A stretch of 64,000 nt of DNA from Streptomyces lavendulae subsp. lavendulae (lineage in GTDB: Bacteria; Actinomycetota; Actinomycetes; Streptomycetales; Streptomycetaceae): NCBI RefSeq assembly GCF_002803845.1, contig NZ_CP024985.1, positions 4,836,001 to 4,900,000 of the forward strand, in the 5' to 3' direction. Made by a program: the position numbers and the translations under genes. The stretch's first letter is position 1. The number at the start of each line of letters is the position of its first letter. This document shows, piece after piece, positions 57,636 to 64,000 of the stretch. Below the pieces are notes generated by a model, which was given only the letters and a program-made list of their open reading frames with translations, made no database searches and had not been told where the DNA came from.

Positions 57636-57663
57636 TGACCAACTAGGAAGTAGCACCTTCCCA

Positions 57664-58560
57664 ATGGCTCTTGAGCACCCTAGCGCGCGCCCGCGCGCCG
57701 CGTCCCGGCATCGCACCGGAACCGCCCCATCAGGTGTCATCCACGTCAACGTGCGGCACGCCGATCAGTACACCGTGGTGGGCAACCACCTCGCCCAGCA
57801 CCGGGTGTTGTCGCTCGTCGCGATCGGCCTCGCGCTCCACATCCAGTCGCTGCCCGCCGGTGCCAGGGTCGGCATCAAGGCGCTCGCCGAGCGGTTCCCC
57901 GAGGGGGAGGTCCGGATCGCCACCGCCCTGCGGGAGCTGGAGGCCCACGGGTACCTGGAGCGCAGCCGCGTACGGACCGAGCACGGGCGGCTGGTGACCC
58001 GGACCGTGTCCTACAACCGGCCCCGCACGCCCGGCGGCCCCGTCCCCGACCCGCCGCCACCGCCGCCGGGCCGGGTGCCCGTACCGGAGCCGGAGCCGGT
58101 GGCGGAGGCCGTGGCGCAGGCCGTGGCGGCACCGGTGGCCGAGCCGGGGCCCGCGGCCGAGGCCCCGCCGGCGGACCCCGCCCGGCAGGAGGCCGTCGAC
58201 CTGCTCGCCCGGCTGCGGGCCGACGACCCCCGGCTGCTGCTCGCGGAGCGCGACGTGCGGCAGCTCGCGCCGGGGGTGACCGCCTGGCTCGACCGGGGCG
58301 CCGATCCGGAAGCGGTGCGGCACGCGCTCTCCGGGAACCTGCCCGCCGACCTGCGCAGCCCGGCCGCGGTGATCGGCTACCGGCTGCGGGCCGGGATCCC
58401 GCCGCGGATGCCGACGGCCCCAGCTCCCGCTCCGCAGGCCCGGCGGCCCGATCCGTTCCAGACCTGCGACGGCTGCGAACGCGCCTTCCGCGCCCCGGCC
58501 CCGGGCCGCTGCCGCGACTGCCCGCCGCCCGGGGGGCCGACGGCCGCGAACGCGGCGTAG
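57664..58560 (+). CDS. Winged-helix (MarR-like) DNA-binding domain protein with Cys-rich C-terminus
   Basis: 298 aa. Residues ~30-110 form a winged helix (HADQYTVVGNHLAQHRVLSL, IGLALHIQSLPAGARVGIKA, FPEGEVRIATALRELEAHGY, SRVRTEHGRLVTRTVSYNRP). A long Pro/Val/Glu-rich linker follows, then a helical domain (QEAVDLLARLRADDPRLLLA, GVTAWLDRGADPEAVRHALS). The C-terminus has a CDGCERAF...CRDC pattern, likely a small zinc site. Such proteins occur as several paralogues in streptomycetes; targets unknown. Confidence 0.85.
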   Translation: MALEHPSARPRAASRHRTGTAPSGVIHVNVRHADQYTVVGNHLAQHRVLSLVAIGLALHIQSLPAGARVGIKALAERFPEGEVRIATALRELEAHGYLERSRVRTEHGRLVTRTVSYNRPRTPGGPVPDPPPPPPGRVPVPEPEPVAEAVAQAVAAPVAEPGPAAEAPPADPARQEAVDLLARLRADDPRLLLAERDVRQLAPGVTAWLDRGADPEAVRHALSGNLPADLRSPAAVIGYRLRAGIPPRMPTAPAPAPQARRPDPFQTCDGCERAFRAPAPGRCRDCPPPGGPTAANAA

Positions 58561-58570
58561 CGGCCCGCCC

Positions 58571-58981
58571 CTACCCGCCGCACCGCATGCAGAAGAACGG
58601 GGTCCACTTCAGGCCCGGGGCCATCCGCTTCGTGGCCCAGGGCTTGCCCCCCGGGCCCGCGGCGTAGACGGTGATCGCGTACGGGTATTCGGGTTCGGGC
58701 CGTTCCTGGACGTAGATCTTGCCCCGGAACACGCCGCCGAGGTAGACCCAGCCGCTCCACTTGCCGTCCATGTTGTGGCGCGTCCACATCGCTTCGTCGG
58801 TGCCGACGATGAACTGCTCCTTGTGGCCGTCCGGGAGCGCGTGGTCGGTGACCCCGTACTCGCAGATGTAGAGGCCTCCGCCCCCCGCCTCGCACGTGGA
58901 CGCCTGCGCCGCGGGTGCGGCGGCCAGGGTCAGTCCTGCGACGGCCGCGCCCGCGAGAACGACCGCCTTGATCCTCTTCAT
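58571..58981 (-). CDS. Small secreted lectin-like protein (copy 1)
   Basis: 136 aa with signal peptide MKRIKAVVLAGAAVAGLTLA ending AAQA. The mature chain begins STCEAGGGGLYICEYGVTDH, a disulfide-linked knot. It then has one motif FIVGTDEAMWTRHNMDGKWS plus GWVYLGG, which resembles a single blade of PLL/tachylectin-like beta-propellers. The C-terminus ends FFCMRCGG with a second Cys pair. About 60% similar to the adjacent copy 2, so a tandem duplication. Confidence 0.78.
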   Translation of the reverse strand: MKRIKAVVLAGAAVAGLTLAAAPAAQASTCEAGGGGLYICEYGVTDHALPDGHKEQFIVGTDEAMWTRHNMDGKWSGWVYLGGVFRGKIYVQERPEPEYPYAITVYAAGPGGKPWATKRMAPGLKWTPFFCMRCGG

Positions 58982-59028
58982 GGTGCGCGTGTGCCCTTCG
59001 GTGTTCGTCCGCGGTGGCCCGGCCGTTC

Positions 59029-59442
59029 CTACTCGGCCTCGGGGCACTTCAGGCAGTCGAACGGGGTCCACTCCAGCCCCGGCGCCAGCCGGGTCCGGCC
59101 CCAGGCCTTGTCCCACTGGCCCGTGGCGTAGATGGTGATCGCGTACGGGTGGTCGGGGTCGGGGCGCTCCTGGATCGAGATCTTGCTCTTGACCGGGCCG
59201 CCGAGCGAAACCCAGCTGCTCCACTTGCCGGCCGTGGTGAAGCGCGTCCACATCGCGTTGTCGGTGCCGACGAGGAACTGTTCCTTCTCGCCGCCCGGGA
59301 GCGCGTGCTTGGTGACCCCGTACTCGCAGATGTAGAGGCCCCCGCCGCCCGCCTCGCACGTGGACGCCTGTGCCGGTGTGGCGGCGACGGTCAGTCCGGC
59401 GACGGCGGCGGCCGCGAGGATGACGGCCTTCAACTTCTTCAT
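59029..59442 (-). CDS. Small secreted lectin-like protein (copy 2)
   Basis: 137 aa, paralogue of the next gene: signal peptide MKKLKAVILAAAAVAGLTVA, mature start STCEAGGGGLYICEYGVTKH, blade-like FLVGTDNAMWTRFTTAGKWS with SWVSLGG, and a DCLKCPEAE end. ATG 59442. The N-terminal 20 mature residues are nearly identical between copies, while surface positions differ. Probably exported, disulfide-stabilised and oligomeric; ligand unknown. Confidence 0.78.
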   Translation of the reverse strand: MKKLKAVILAAAAVAGLTVAATPAQASTCEAGGGGLYICEYGVTKHALPGGEKEQFLVGTDNAMWTRFTTAGKWSSWVSLGGPVKSKISIQERPDPDHPYAITIYATGQWDKAWGRTRLAPGLEWTPFDCLKCPEAE

Positions 59443-59643
59443 GCTGGAACAGCCCTTCTGTGCAACGTCGGTAACCGTTGGTCGGTCGGCTCCCGTACGC
59501 CCGTTCACCCTAGGGGCGGTCCGCGGCCCCTTCCGGCGCGTGGCGGGTGCCTGTGGGAAGGGCTGCCCGAAGAAGCAGCGGCCGCGTGGGCCGGGAGGTC
59601 CGGCAGGGCAGTTCCGGCAGGTCGCGAGGGCAGGGGCGGCCGG

Positions 59644-60018
59644 TCAGGCCTTCCGCTCGGCGGCGCTGCGCTCGACGCAGAACTCGTTGCCCTCGGGGTC
59701 CGTCATGGTCACCCAGCCGGTGCCGTCCGGGTTGCGGTGGTCGCCCGCGACGGTGGCGCCGAGGGAGAGGAGCCGTTCCACTTCCTCGTCGCGGGTGCGG
59801 TCCTGTGGCTGGAGGTCCAGGTGCACCCGGTTCTTGGCGGTCTTGGTGTCCGCGACGGTGATGAAGAGGAGGGAGGTGCCGGGCGCGGTCACCAGCGCTT
59901 CCGGGTCGCCCGGGTGGTCGTCGTCGGCGAGGGAGCCGTCCAGGGCCCCGGCCCAGAAGCGGGCCAGGGCGTAGGCGTCGGAGCAGTCGAAGGTCACGTG
60001 GCGCACGAGAGAACTCAT
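59644..60018 (-). CDS. VOC-family (glyoxalase-like) protein
   Basis: 124 aa from ATG 60018 (GTG 60027 possible). VRHVTFDCSDAYALARFWAG, NRVHLDLQPQDRTRDEEVER, LLSLGATVAGDHRNPDGTGW and VTMTDPEGNEFCVE are the standard single-domain VOC pattern with His and Glu metal ligands. Substrate unknown. Divergent from the GntR gene. Confidence 0.88.
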   Translation of the reverse strand: MSSLVRHVTFDCSDAYALARFWAGALDGSLADDDHPGDPEALVTAPGTSLLFITVADTKTAKNRVHLDLQPQDRTRDEEVERLLSLGATVAGDHRNPDGTGWVTMTDPEGNEFCVERSAAERKA

Positions 60019-60096
60019 GGGCGGCACTATCGGCCGCCCGGGCGGTGGCTGTCCACGGAGTTTCGGGCCGTCGGCGCTTCTGGCGGGGTGGTGGTG

Positions 60097-60121
60097 ATGG
60101 TGCTACGGTCACTAGCACCAT
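60097..60121. promoter_or_regulatory. Inverted repeat overlapping the GntR start codon
   Basis: ATGGTGCTA (60097-60105) and TAGCACCAT (60113-60121) are exact complements separated by 7 bases; the right arm includes the ATG of the GntR gene. YtrA-type GntR repressors bind dyads of this kind at their own promoters, so this is a strong autoregulatory candidate. Such placement also suggests a leaderless or very short-leader transcript. Confidence 0.7.
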
Positions 60122-60467
60122 GTTGCTGAGGCTGAACACCGCGGACCCACGTCCCCTCCACGAACAGGTGGCGGGAGCCGTCCGGCGCGCCATCGCCGAG
60201 GGCGAATGCGCCCCCGGAGACCGGATCCCGCCCGCACGGGACCTGGCGGGGGCGCTCGGGGTCAATGCCAACACCGTCCTGCGGGCGTTGCGCGTCCTGC
60301 GCGACGAGGGGCTGCTGGAGTTCCGGCGGGGCCGCGGGGTGACCGTCGCGGAGGGGGCGGGCGGGCGCTCGGGGCTGCTGGACCGCGTGCGCGGACTGGT
60401 GGAGGACGGGGCGCGGCTCGGGTACAGCAAGGCCGATCTCATCGAGATGATCAGGGAGTTGCCGTGA
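60120..60467 (+). CDS. GntR-family regulator, YtrA subfamily
   Basis: 115-aa repressor. LHEQVAGAVRRAIAEGECAP, GDRIPPARDLAGALGVNANT and VLRALRVLRDEGLLEFRRGR form the winged helix. The short C-terminus (GLLDRVRGLVEDGARLGYSK, ADLIEMIRE) is the dimerising YtrA helix pair. The stop overlaps the next gene (GTGA). The subfamily usually controls an adjacent membrane or transport gene in response to cell-envelope stress. Confidence 0.92.
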   Translation: MLLRLNTADPRPLHEQVAGAVRRAIAEGECAPGDRIPPARDLAGALGVNANTVLRALRVLRDEGLLEFRRGRGVTVAEGAGGRSGLLDRVRGLVEDGARLGYSKADLIEMIRELP

Positions 60468-61414
60468 AGGACCGGACGGGGTGGGGCGTGGCCGGCGGGG
60501 CCGCGGGGGTTCTGGTGCTACTGGTGGGGATGCCGGTGGCCGCGAGCGGGCGGCTGCCGGAGCGGCTGGCCACGCACTGGTCCTCGGGCTCGGGGGCCCC
60601 GGACGGCTCGATGCCGCTGTGGGCGGCGGCGCTGTTCCCGGCGCTGATCTGGGCGGTCGTCGTGGCGGGGGTCGTCCTCGTCCGGCGGTTCGCGGGGCCG
60701 GGCGGCGGCTGGACCGCGGGCACGCTGCCCGGTGTCGGGGTGGGGCTGGCCGGGGCGCAGGCCGCGATCGTACGGGCCAACCTGGACCGGGCGGACTGGC
60801 GGCAGGCCGGGTCGTTGACGGCGTGGGTCGTGGGGGTCGCGGTGGCGGCCGTACTGGCGGCGGTCGGCGGGGCGCTGGCGGGCCGCCGGGATGCGGCCGG
60901 GGCACAACCTCCCGCCGCCGGGCCCCGGATGGAGATCCCGGACGGCGAACGGCTCGTCTGGCTCTCCCGCGAGAGCAACCCGTGGCTGCGGCTGACCGCC
61001 GCCGTACTGGGCCTGGTGGCGGCGGCCGGCGCCCTGGCGGCCCTGGCCGGACTGGCCGGCCCGGCGGCGTGGGCCGTGGCCGCCCCGACCGGCTTCGCCG
61101 CCCTGGCCGTGCTGATCTGCTCGTCGGTCCGGGCGCGGGTGACGGCGGACGGCCTGGAGGTCGCCTTCGGCCCGCTCGGGCTGCCGGTGCGGCGCTGGGC
61201 GGTCCGCGACATCGAATCGGCCCGCACCGAACACCGCACACCGGCCCGGGCGGGCGGCTGGGGGTACCGCATCAACGGCCTGGGCACGACGGTGATGCTG
61301 CGCGGCGGCGAATGCCTGGTCATCCGCGCGAAGGGCCACGACTTCGCGATCAGCGTGAACGACGCGGAACGCGGCGCCGCACTGCTGAACTCCCTCGTGG
61401 TGCGCCGGGGTTAG
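60464..61414 (+). CDS. DUF1648-type multispan membrane protein
   Basis: 316 aa, translationally coupled to the YtrA-type regulator. N-terminal helices (GVAGGAAGVLVLLVGMPVAA, LPERLATHWSSGSGAPDGSM as the DUF1648 loop, AALFPALIWAVVVAGVVLV, AWVVGVAVAAVLAAVGGALA) and a later pair (LTAAVLGLVAAAGALAALAG, AAPTGFAALAVLICSSV) are followed by a PH-like cytosolic domain (ADGLEVAFGPLGLPVRRWAV, GGECLVIRAKGHDFAISVND). Probably the target of the regulator; function unknown. Confidence 0.85.
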   Translation: MKDRTGWGVAGGAAGVLVLLVGMPVAASGRLPERLATHWSSGSGAPDGSMPLWAAALFPALIWAVVVAGVVLVRRFAGPGGGWTAGTLPGVGVGLAGAQAAIVRANLDRADWRQAGSLTAWVVGVAVAAVLAAVGGALAGRRDAAGAQPPAAGPRMEIPDGERLVWLSRESNPWLRLTAAVLGLVAAAGALAALAGLAGPAAWAVAAPTGFAALAVLICSSVRARVTADGLEVAFGPLGLPVRRWAVRDIESARTEHRTPARAGGWGYRINGLGTTVMLRGGECLVIRAKGHDFAISVNDAERGAALLNSLVVRRG

Positions 61415-61434
61415 GTCCGCGCGGGGGCCGGGGG

Positions 61435-62166
61435 TCAGGAGCGGGAGTAGGAGCCCAGGCCGATGAGGCAGTACACGTACTGGTTGATGACGCTGCCGTT
61501 GAGCGTGTAGCGGTACGAGAAGGCGTACTCCGTGTCCGGGTTGCTCTTGCACTGCTCCATGTCGGAGGAGAAGGGGAACCGCTGGATCACCTTGTAGTGC
61601 GCGTCCGACGCCGAGCAGGAGACCTCCTTGACGTCGTCCACCCGCTGGGCCGTCTCCGAGTCCGGGAGCCGGCCGTTGAGGCAGGTGCCCTTGTCGAAGG
61701 GGGTGGGGGCGGCCTCCGTGGTGGGGAGCGGGAGCGCCGGGAGGGTGGGCAGGGTGGGGCGCGTGGTGCTCGGGGCGTAGGTGTAGGTGGGGGTCGGGTA
61801 CGGGTCCCGGGTGGTCGGGGCGGCGTACGTCGGGGTGTGGGAGGCGGTGCTCTTCGAGTCGTCGTCCTTGCCGTCGTTCGTCACGACGATGGCGATGATC
61901 ACGGCCGCCACGACGCCCAGCGCCAGCAGGCAGCCCAGCGGGCTCGACTTCTTCGGCGGCGCGGCCGGCGCGGGCGCGGCCCCCGTCGGTGTCACCCGGA
62001 CCCGCAGCAGCACCTCGTTGTCGCCGAAGCGGGCGCGGACCAGGTCGCCGTCGCGGGACGGCGGGATGCGCAGCCGGGCCGTGCCGTTGGGCAGGGGAAC
62101 GGTGACGACCGTGCCCTCGGCGGCCTGCTGCGGGGTGAGCGGTAACTGGATTTCCTGCGGCGACAC
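61435..62166 (-). CDS. LppU-family membrane-anchored protein with DnaJ-C-like N-terminus
   Basis: 243 aa from GTG 62166 (AGGAG 7 bases upstream). The N-terminal ~60 residues (IQLPLTPQQAAEGTVVTVPL, ARLRIPPSRDGDLVRARFGD) resemble a DnaJ substrate-binding beta domain. A single helix (LGCLLALGVVAAVIIAIVV) anchors a Thr/Pro-rich stalk and a C-terminal extracytoplasmic domain with paired cysteines (GTCLNGRLPDS, VSCSASDAHY, EQCKSNPDTEYAFSYRY, YVYCLIGLGS) as in LppU/SCO3897-like proteins. Cell-surface role unknown. Confidence 0.82.
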   Translation of the reverse strand: MSPQEIQLPLTPQQAAEGTVVTVPLPNGTARLRIPPSRDGDLVRARFGDNEVLLRVRVTPTGAAPAPAAPPKKSSPLGCLLALGVVAAVIIAIVVTNDGKDDDSKSTASHTPTYAAPTTRDPYPTPTYTYAPSTTRPTLPTLPALPLPTTEAAPTPFDKGTCLNGRLPDSETAQRVDDVKEVSCSASDAHYKVIQRFPFSSDMEQCKSNPDTEYAFSYRYTLNGSVINQYVYCLIGLGSYSRS

Positions 62167-62293
62167 CGGCGGACTCCTCACGGCGGACGGGAGTGCGGAA
62201 GCCGTCGACCGGGCCCCCGCGGGGGATTCTGCCCAGTGGGCATGGCCTGACGCAGGCGTTCCGCGGTGCTGTTGCCGGTTGGTTACCGGCCGT

Positions 62294-62410
62294 GGGCCGG
62301 GGGTGGGGCAGGGGGCGGGGCCGGGGCCGGGGTGCCGATTCGTGCCGGTGGGTGTGGGCAGGGGGTGGGAGGTGGGTGAAGAAGGCGTCCTGGGGGTGGT
62401 CGGGGGTCGT
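62294..62410 (+). other. G-tract cluster upstream of the acyl-CoA ligase gene
   Basis: The plus strand has at least six runs of four or five G within 62300-62332 and further GGG-GGGGG runs to 62408, with short loops (T, CA, C, CC). This could form a G-quadruplex in the non-template strand or the 5' leader. No gene is seen between 62167 and 62463. Confidence 0.45.
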
Positions 62411-62463
62411 TACCCGTGCGTAGATTACCGGCGGTAACCCCGGAACGACCGAGGAGAACAGCC

Positions 62464-64000
62464 GTGGAAGCCGAGCCGAAGCTGGTCGAGCCCGTCAAGA
62501 CGACCGTCGCCGGGGTGGTGCGCGAGGTGGCGGTCCCCGCCCTCGCCGGGTTGCCCGTGAGCGGCTCGCTCGGGGACCTCCCCTTCGAGAACGCCCGGCA
62601 GGCCCCGCACGAGCCCGTGCTCGCCCGCAAGGAACCCGACGGCACCTGGCGCGACGTCACCGCCGCCGAGTTCGCCCGCGAGGTGCTCGCCGTCGCCAAG
62701 GGGCTCATCGCCGAGGGCCTCCAGGAGGGCGACCGGCTCGCGATCATGGCCCGGACCACCTACGAGTGGACCCTGCTGGACTTCGCCGGCTGGGCCGCCG
62801 GGCTGGTGACCGTACCGATCTACCCCACCTCCTCGGCCCTCCAGGCACGCTGGATCATCCACGACTCCGGGGCCGTGGCCTGCGCCGTCGAGGACACCGC
62901 GCAGGCCCGCATCATCAGCGCCGAGCGCGCCAACCTGCCCTGGCTCGCCCACCTGTGGGAGTTCGACACCGGGGCGGTCGCCCGGCTCGTCAAGGCCGGG
63001 GAGCACCTGCCCGACGCCATCGTGCACGCCCGCAGGTCCACCCGTACACCGCAGTCCGTCGCCACGATCGTCTACACCTCCGGCACCACCGGCCGGCCCA
63101 AGGGATGCGTGCTGACCCACGCCAACTTCTACGCCGAGGTCGACAACGCGGTGGAGCTGCTGCACCCCGTCTTCAAGTCGGTCACCAACGATCCGGCCTC
63201 CACCCTGCTCTTCCTCCCGCTGTCCCACATCTTCGGACGGATGGTCGCCGTCGGCTGCCTGCGGGCCCGCGTGAAACTCGGCCACGCGCCGAGCATCGCC
63301 ACCGAGGACCTCCTCGCCGACCTCGCCGGCTTCCGGCCGACCTTCCTGTTGGCCATCCCCTACGTCCTGGAGAAGGTCTACAACACCGCCCGCGCCACCG
63401 CCGAGAAGATGGGCAAGGGCGCCTCCTTCGACCGGGCCTCGCGCATCGCCCAGAGCGTCGGCGAGGCGCAGAGCGAAGGCAGACGGCCCCCGATGGGCAC
63501 CCGGGCCGCGCACGCCCTGTACGACCCGCTCGTCTACCGCCGCGTCCGCGCCGCCCTCGGCGGCCGCGTGCGCTACGTCCTCAGCGGCGGCTCCCCCCTC
63601 GGCCGGCGCCTCGCCGCCTTCTACACCGGCGCCGGGATCGAGGTATTCGAGGGCTACGGGCTCACCGAGACGACCGCGGCCGCCACCGTCACCCCGCCGT
63701 TGCGCCCCCGGCTCGGCACGGTCGGCTGGCCGCTGCCGGGGACGGCGGTGCGCATCGCCGACGACGGGGAGGTGCTGCTGCGCGGGGCGCACGTCTTCGC
63801 CGGCTACTGGAACGTCGCCGCGCAGCAGCCCGGCGGCTGGCTGGCCACCGGGGACATCGGCGAGCTCGACGCGGACGGGTACCTCACCATCACCGGCCGC
63901 AAGAAGGACCTGATCATCACCTCCGGCGGCAAGAACGTCGCCCCCGCCCCCCTGGAGGACTGGCTCCGCGCCCATCCGCTGGTCGGGCAGTGCATGGTCG
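62464..64000 (+). CDS. Long-chain fatty-acid-CoA ligase (AMP-forming), C-terminus outside window
   Basis: 512 codons visible; the frame is open at the window end. GTG 62464 has GAGGAGAAC upstream. The adenylate motif is IVYTSGTTGRPKGCVLTHAN, with LLFLPLSHIFGRM, the A5 motif EGYGLTETTAAAT, and A7-A8 in LATGDIGELDADGYLTITGR followed by KKDLIITSGGKNVAPAPLED. The layout matches FadD15-type long-chain acyl-CoA synthetases. The catalytic Lys in A10 lies beyond the window. Confidence 0.94.
   Translation, partial: MEAEPKLVEPVKTTVAGVVREVAVPALAGLPVSGSLGDLPFENARQAPHEPVLARKEPDGTWRDVTAAEFAREVLAVAKGLIAEGLQEGDRLAIMARTTYEWTLLDFAGWAAGLVTVPIYPTSSALQARWIIHDSGAVACAVEDTAQARIISAERANLPWLAHLWEFDTGAVARLVKAGEHLPDAIVHARRSTRTPQSVATIVYTSGTTGRPKGCVLTHANFYAEVDNAVELLHPVFKSVTNDPASTLLFLPLSHIFGRMVAVGCLRARVKLGHAPSIATEDLLADLAGFRPTFLLAIPYVLEKVYNTARATAEKMGKGASFDRASRIAQSVGEAQSEGRRPPMGTRAAHALYDPLVYRRVRAALGGRVRYVLSGGSPLGRRLAAFYTGAGIEVFEGYGLTETTAAATVTPPLRPRLGTVGWPLPGTAVRIADDGEVLLRGAHVFAGYWNVAAQQPGGWLATGDIGELDADGYLTITGRKKDLIITSGGKNVAPAPLEDWLRAHPLVGQCMV

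Noticed and set aside
62409..62437. GTTACC and TTACC-GGC-GGTAA motifs before the acyl-CoA ligase as an operator
   Set aside because: Five-base arms are too short to separate from chance, although TAGATT at 62421 may be a -10 element.

Overview
The window is high-GC (roughly 70-75%) actinobacterial chromosome, almost certainly from a Streptomyces. The evidence is the rex-hemACD operon with a Rex operator, a class I (archaeal-type) lysyl-tRNA synthetase next to argS, the futalosine menaquinone genes, DUF397/XRE/ATPase regulatory trios, DUF1876, DUF2637, DUF3558 and DUF4229 proteins, PHO-box and DasR-like sites, and frequent GTG starts with ATGA/GTGA overlaps. I saw no rRNA, tRNA, CRISPR array, insertion sequence or prophage. 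Both ends cut through genes: a HAD hydrolase at the left and an AMP-forming acyl-CoA ligase at the right.

Region 1 (1-10.6 kb) is redox-sensed tetrapyrrole synthesis. A glutaredoxin-like gene is followed by a Rex operator and the translationally coupled genes rex, hemA, hemC and hemD. hemB, the remaining early step, is separated from hemD by a terminator, a HEAT-repeat gene and a divergent XRE regulator/ATPase pair that carries a broken DUF397 gene. A perfect 14-bp inverted repeat sits between the divergent pair.

Region 2 (10.6-18.9 kb) is accessory. It has an ABC-2 drug-type exporter divergent from a TetR regulator with two operator-like repeats, flanked by two DUF1876 paralogues. A PIN/ribbon-helix-helix toxin-antitoxin pair, a lipoprotein and an E. 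coli-type alkaline phosphatase with a candidate PHO box follow. Between phoA and argS lie short remnants resembling a decayed gene pair.

Region 3 (19-35 kb) contains argS, lysS, a DUF2637 membrane protein, two DUF3558 lipoproteins, rtcB, a Uma2 nuclease, a small polysaccharide deacetylase directly behind a DasR-like palindrome, and several small metabolic or regulatory genes (SDR, YnfA, Mut7-C, HxlR with a divergent oxidoreductase, GNAT).

Region 4 (35-52 kb) serves respiratory-chain cofactors. hemL is followed by a histidine phosphatase, a Tat lipoprotein and a complete system II cytochrome c maturation set (TlpA/ResA, CcdA, ResB, CcsB). Futalosine-pathway menaquinone genes come next (UbiD-like decarboxylase, MqnP prenyltransferase, UbiX-like flavin prenyltransferase, an AsnC regulator, MqnE). 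Haem synthesis, haem attachment to cytochrome c and quinone synthesis thus lie within one neighbourhood headed by the NADH/NAD+ sensor Rex.

Region 5 (52-64 kb) begins with the most striking regulatory feature: a probably leaderless small ORF ending in four consecutive Cys codons, behind a perfect palindrome and ahead of a DAACS-family symporter. I read this as a cysteine-responsive attenuator controlling a probable cystine/amino-acid importer. It is followed by two small membrane proteins, a Ser/Thr kinase with a WD40 sensor, a winged-helix protein with a structured leader, two tandem secreted lectin-like proteins, a VOC protein, a GntR(YtrA)/membrane-protein pair, an LppU-family protein and the acyl-CoA ligase.
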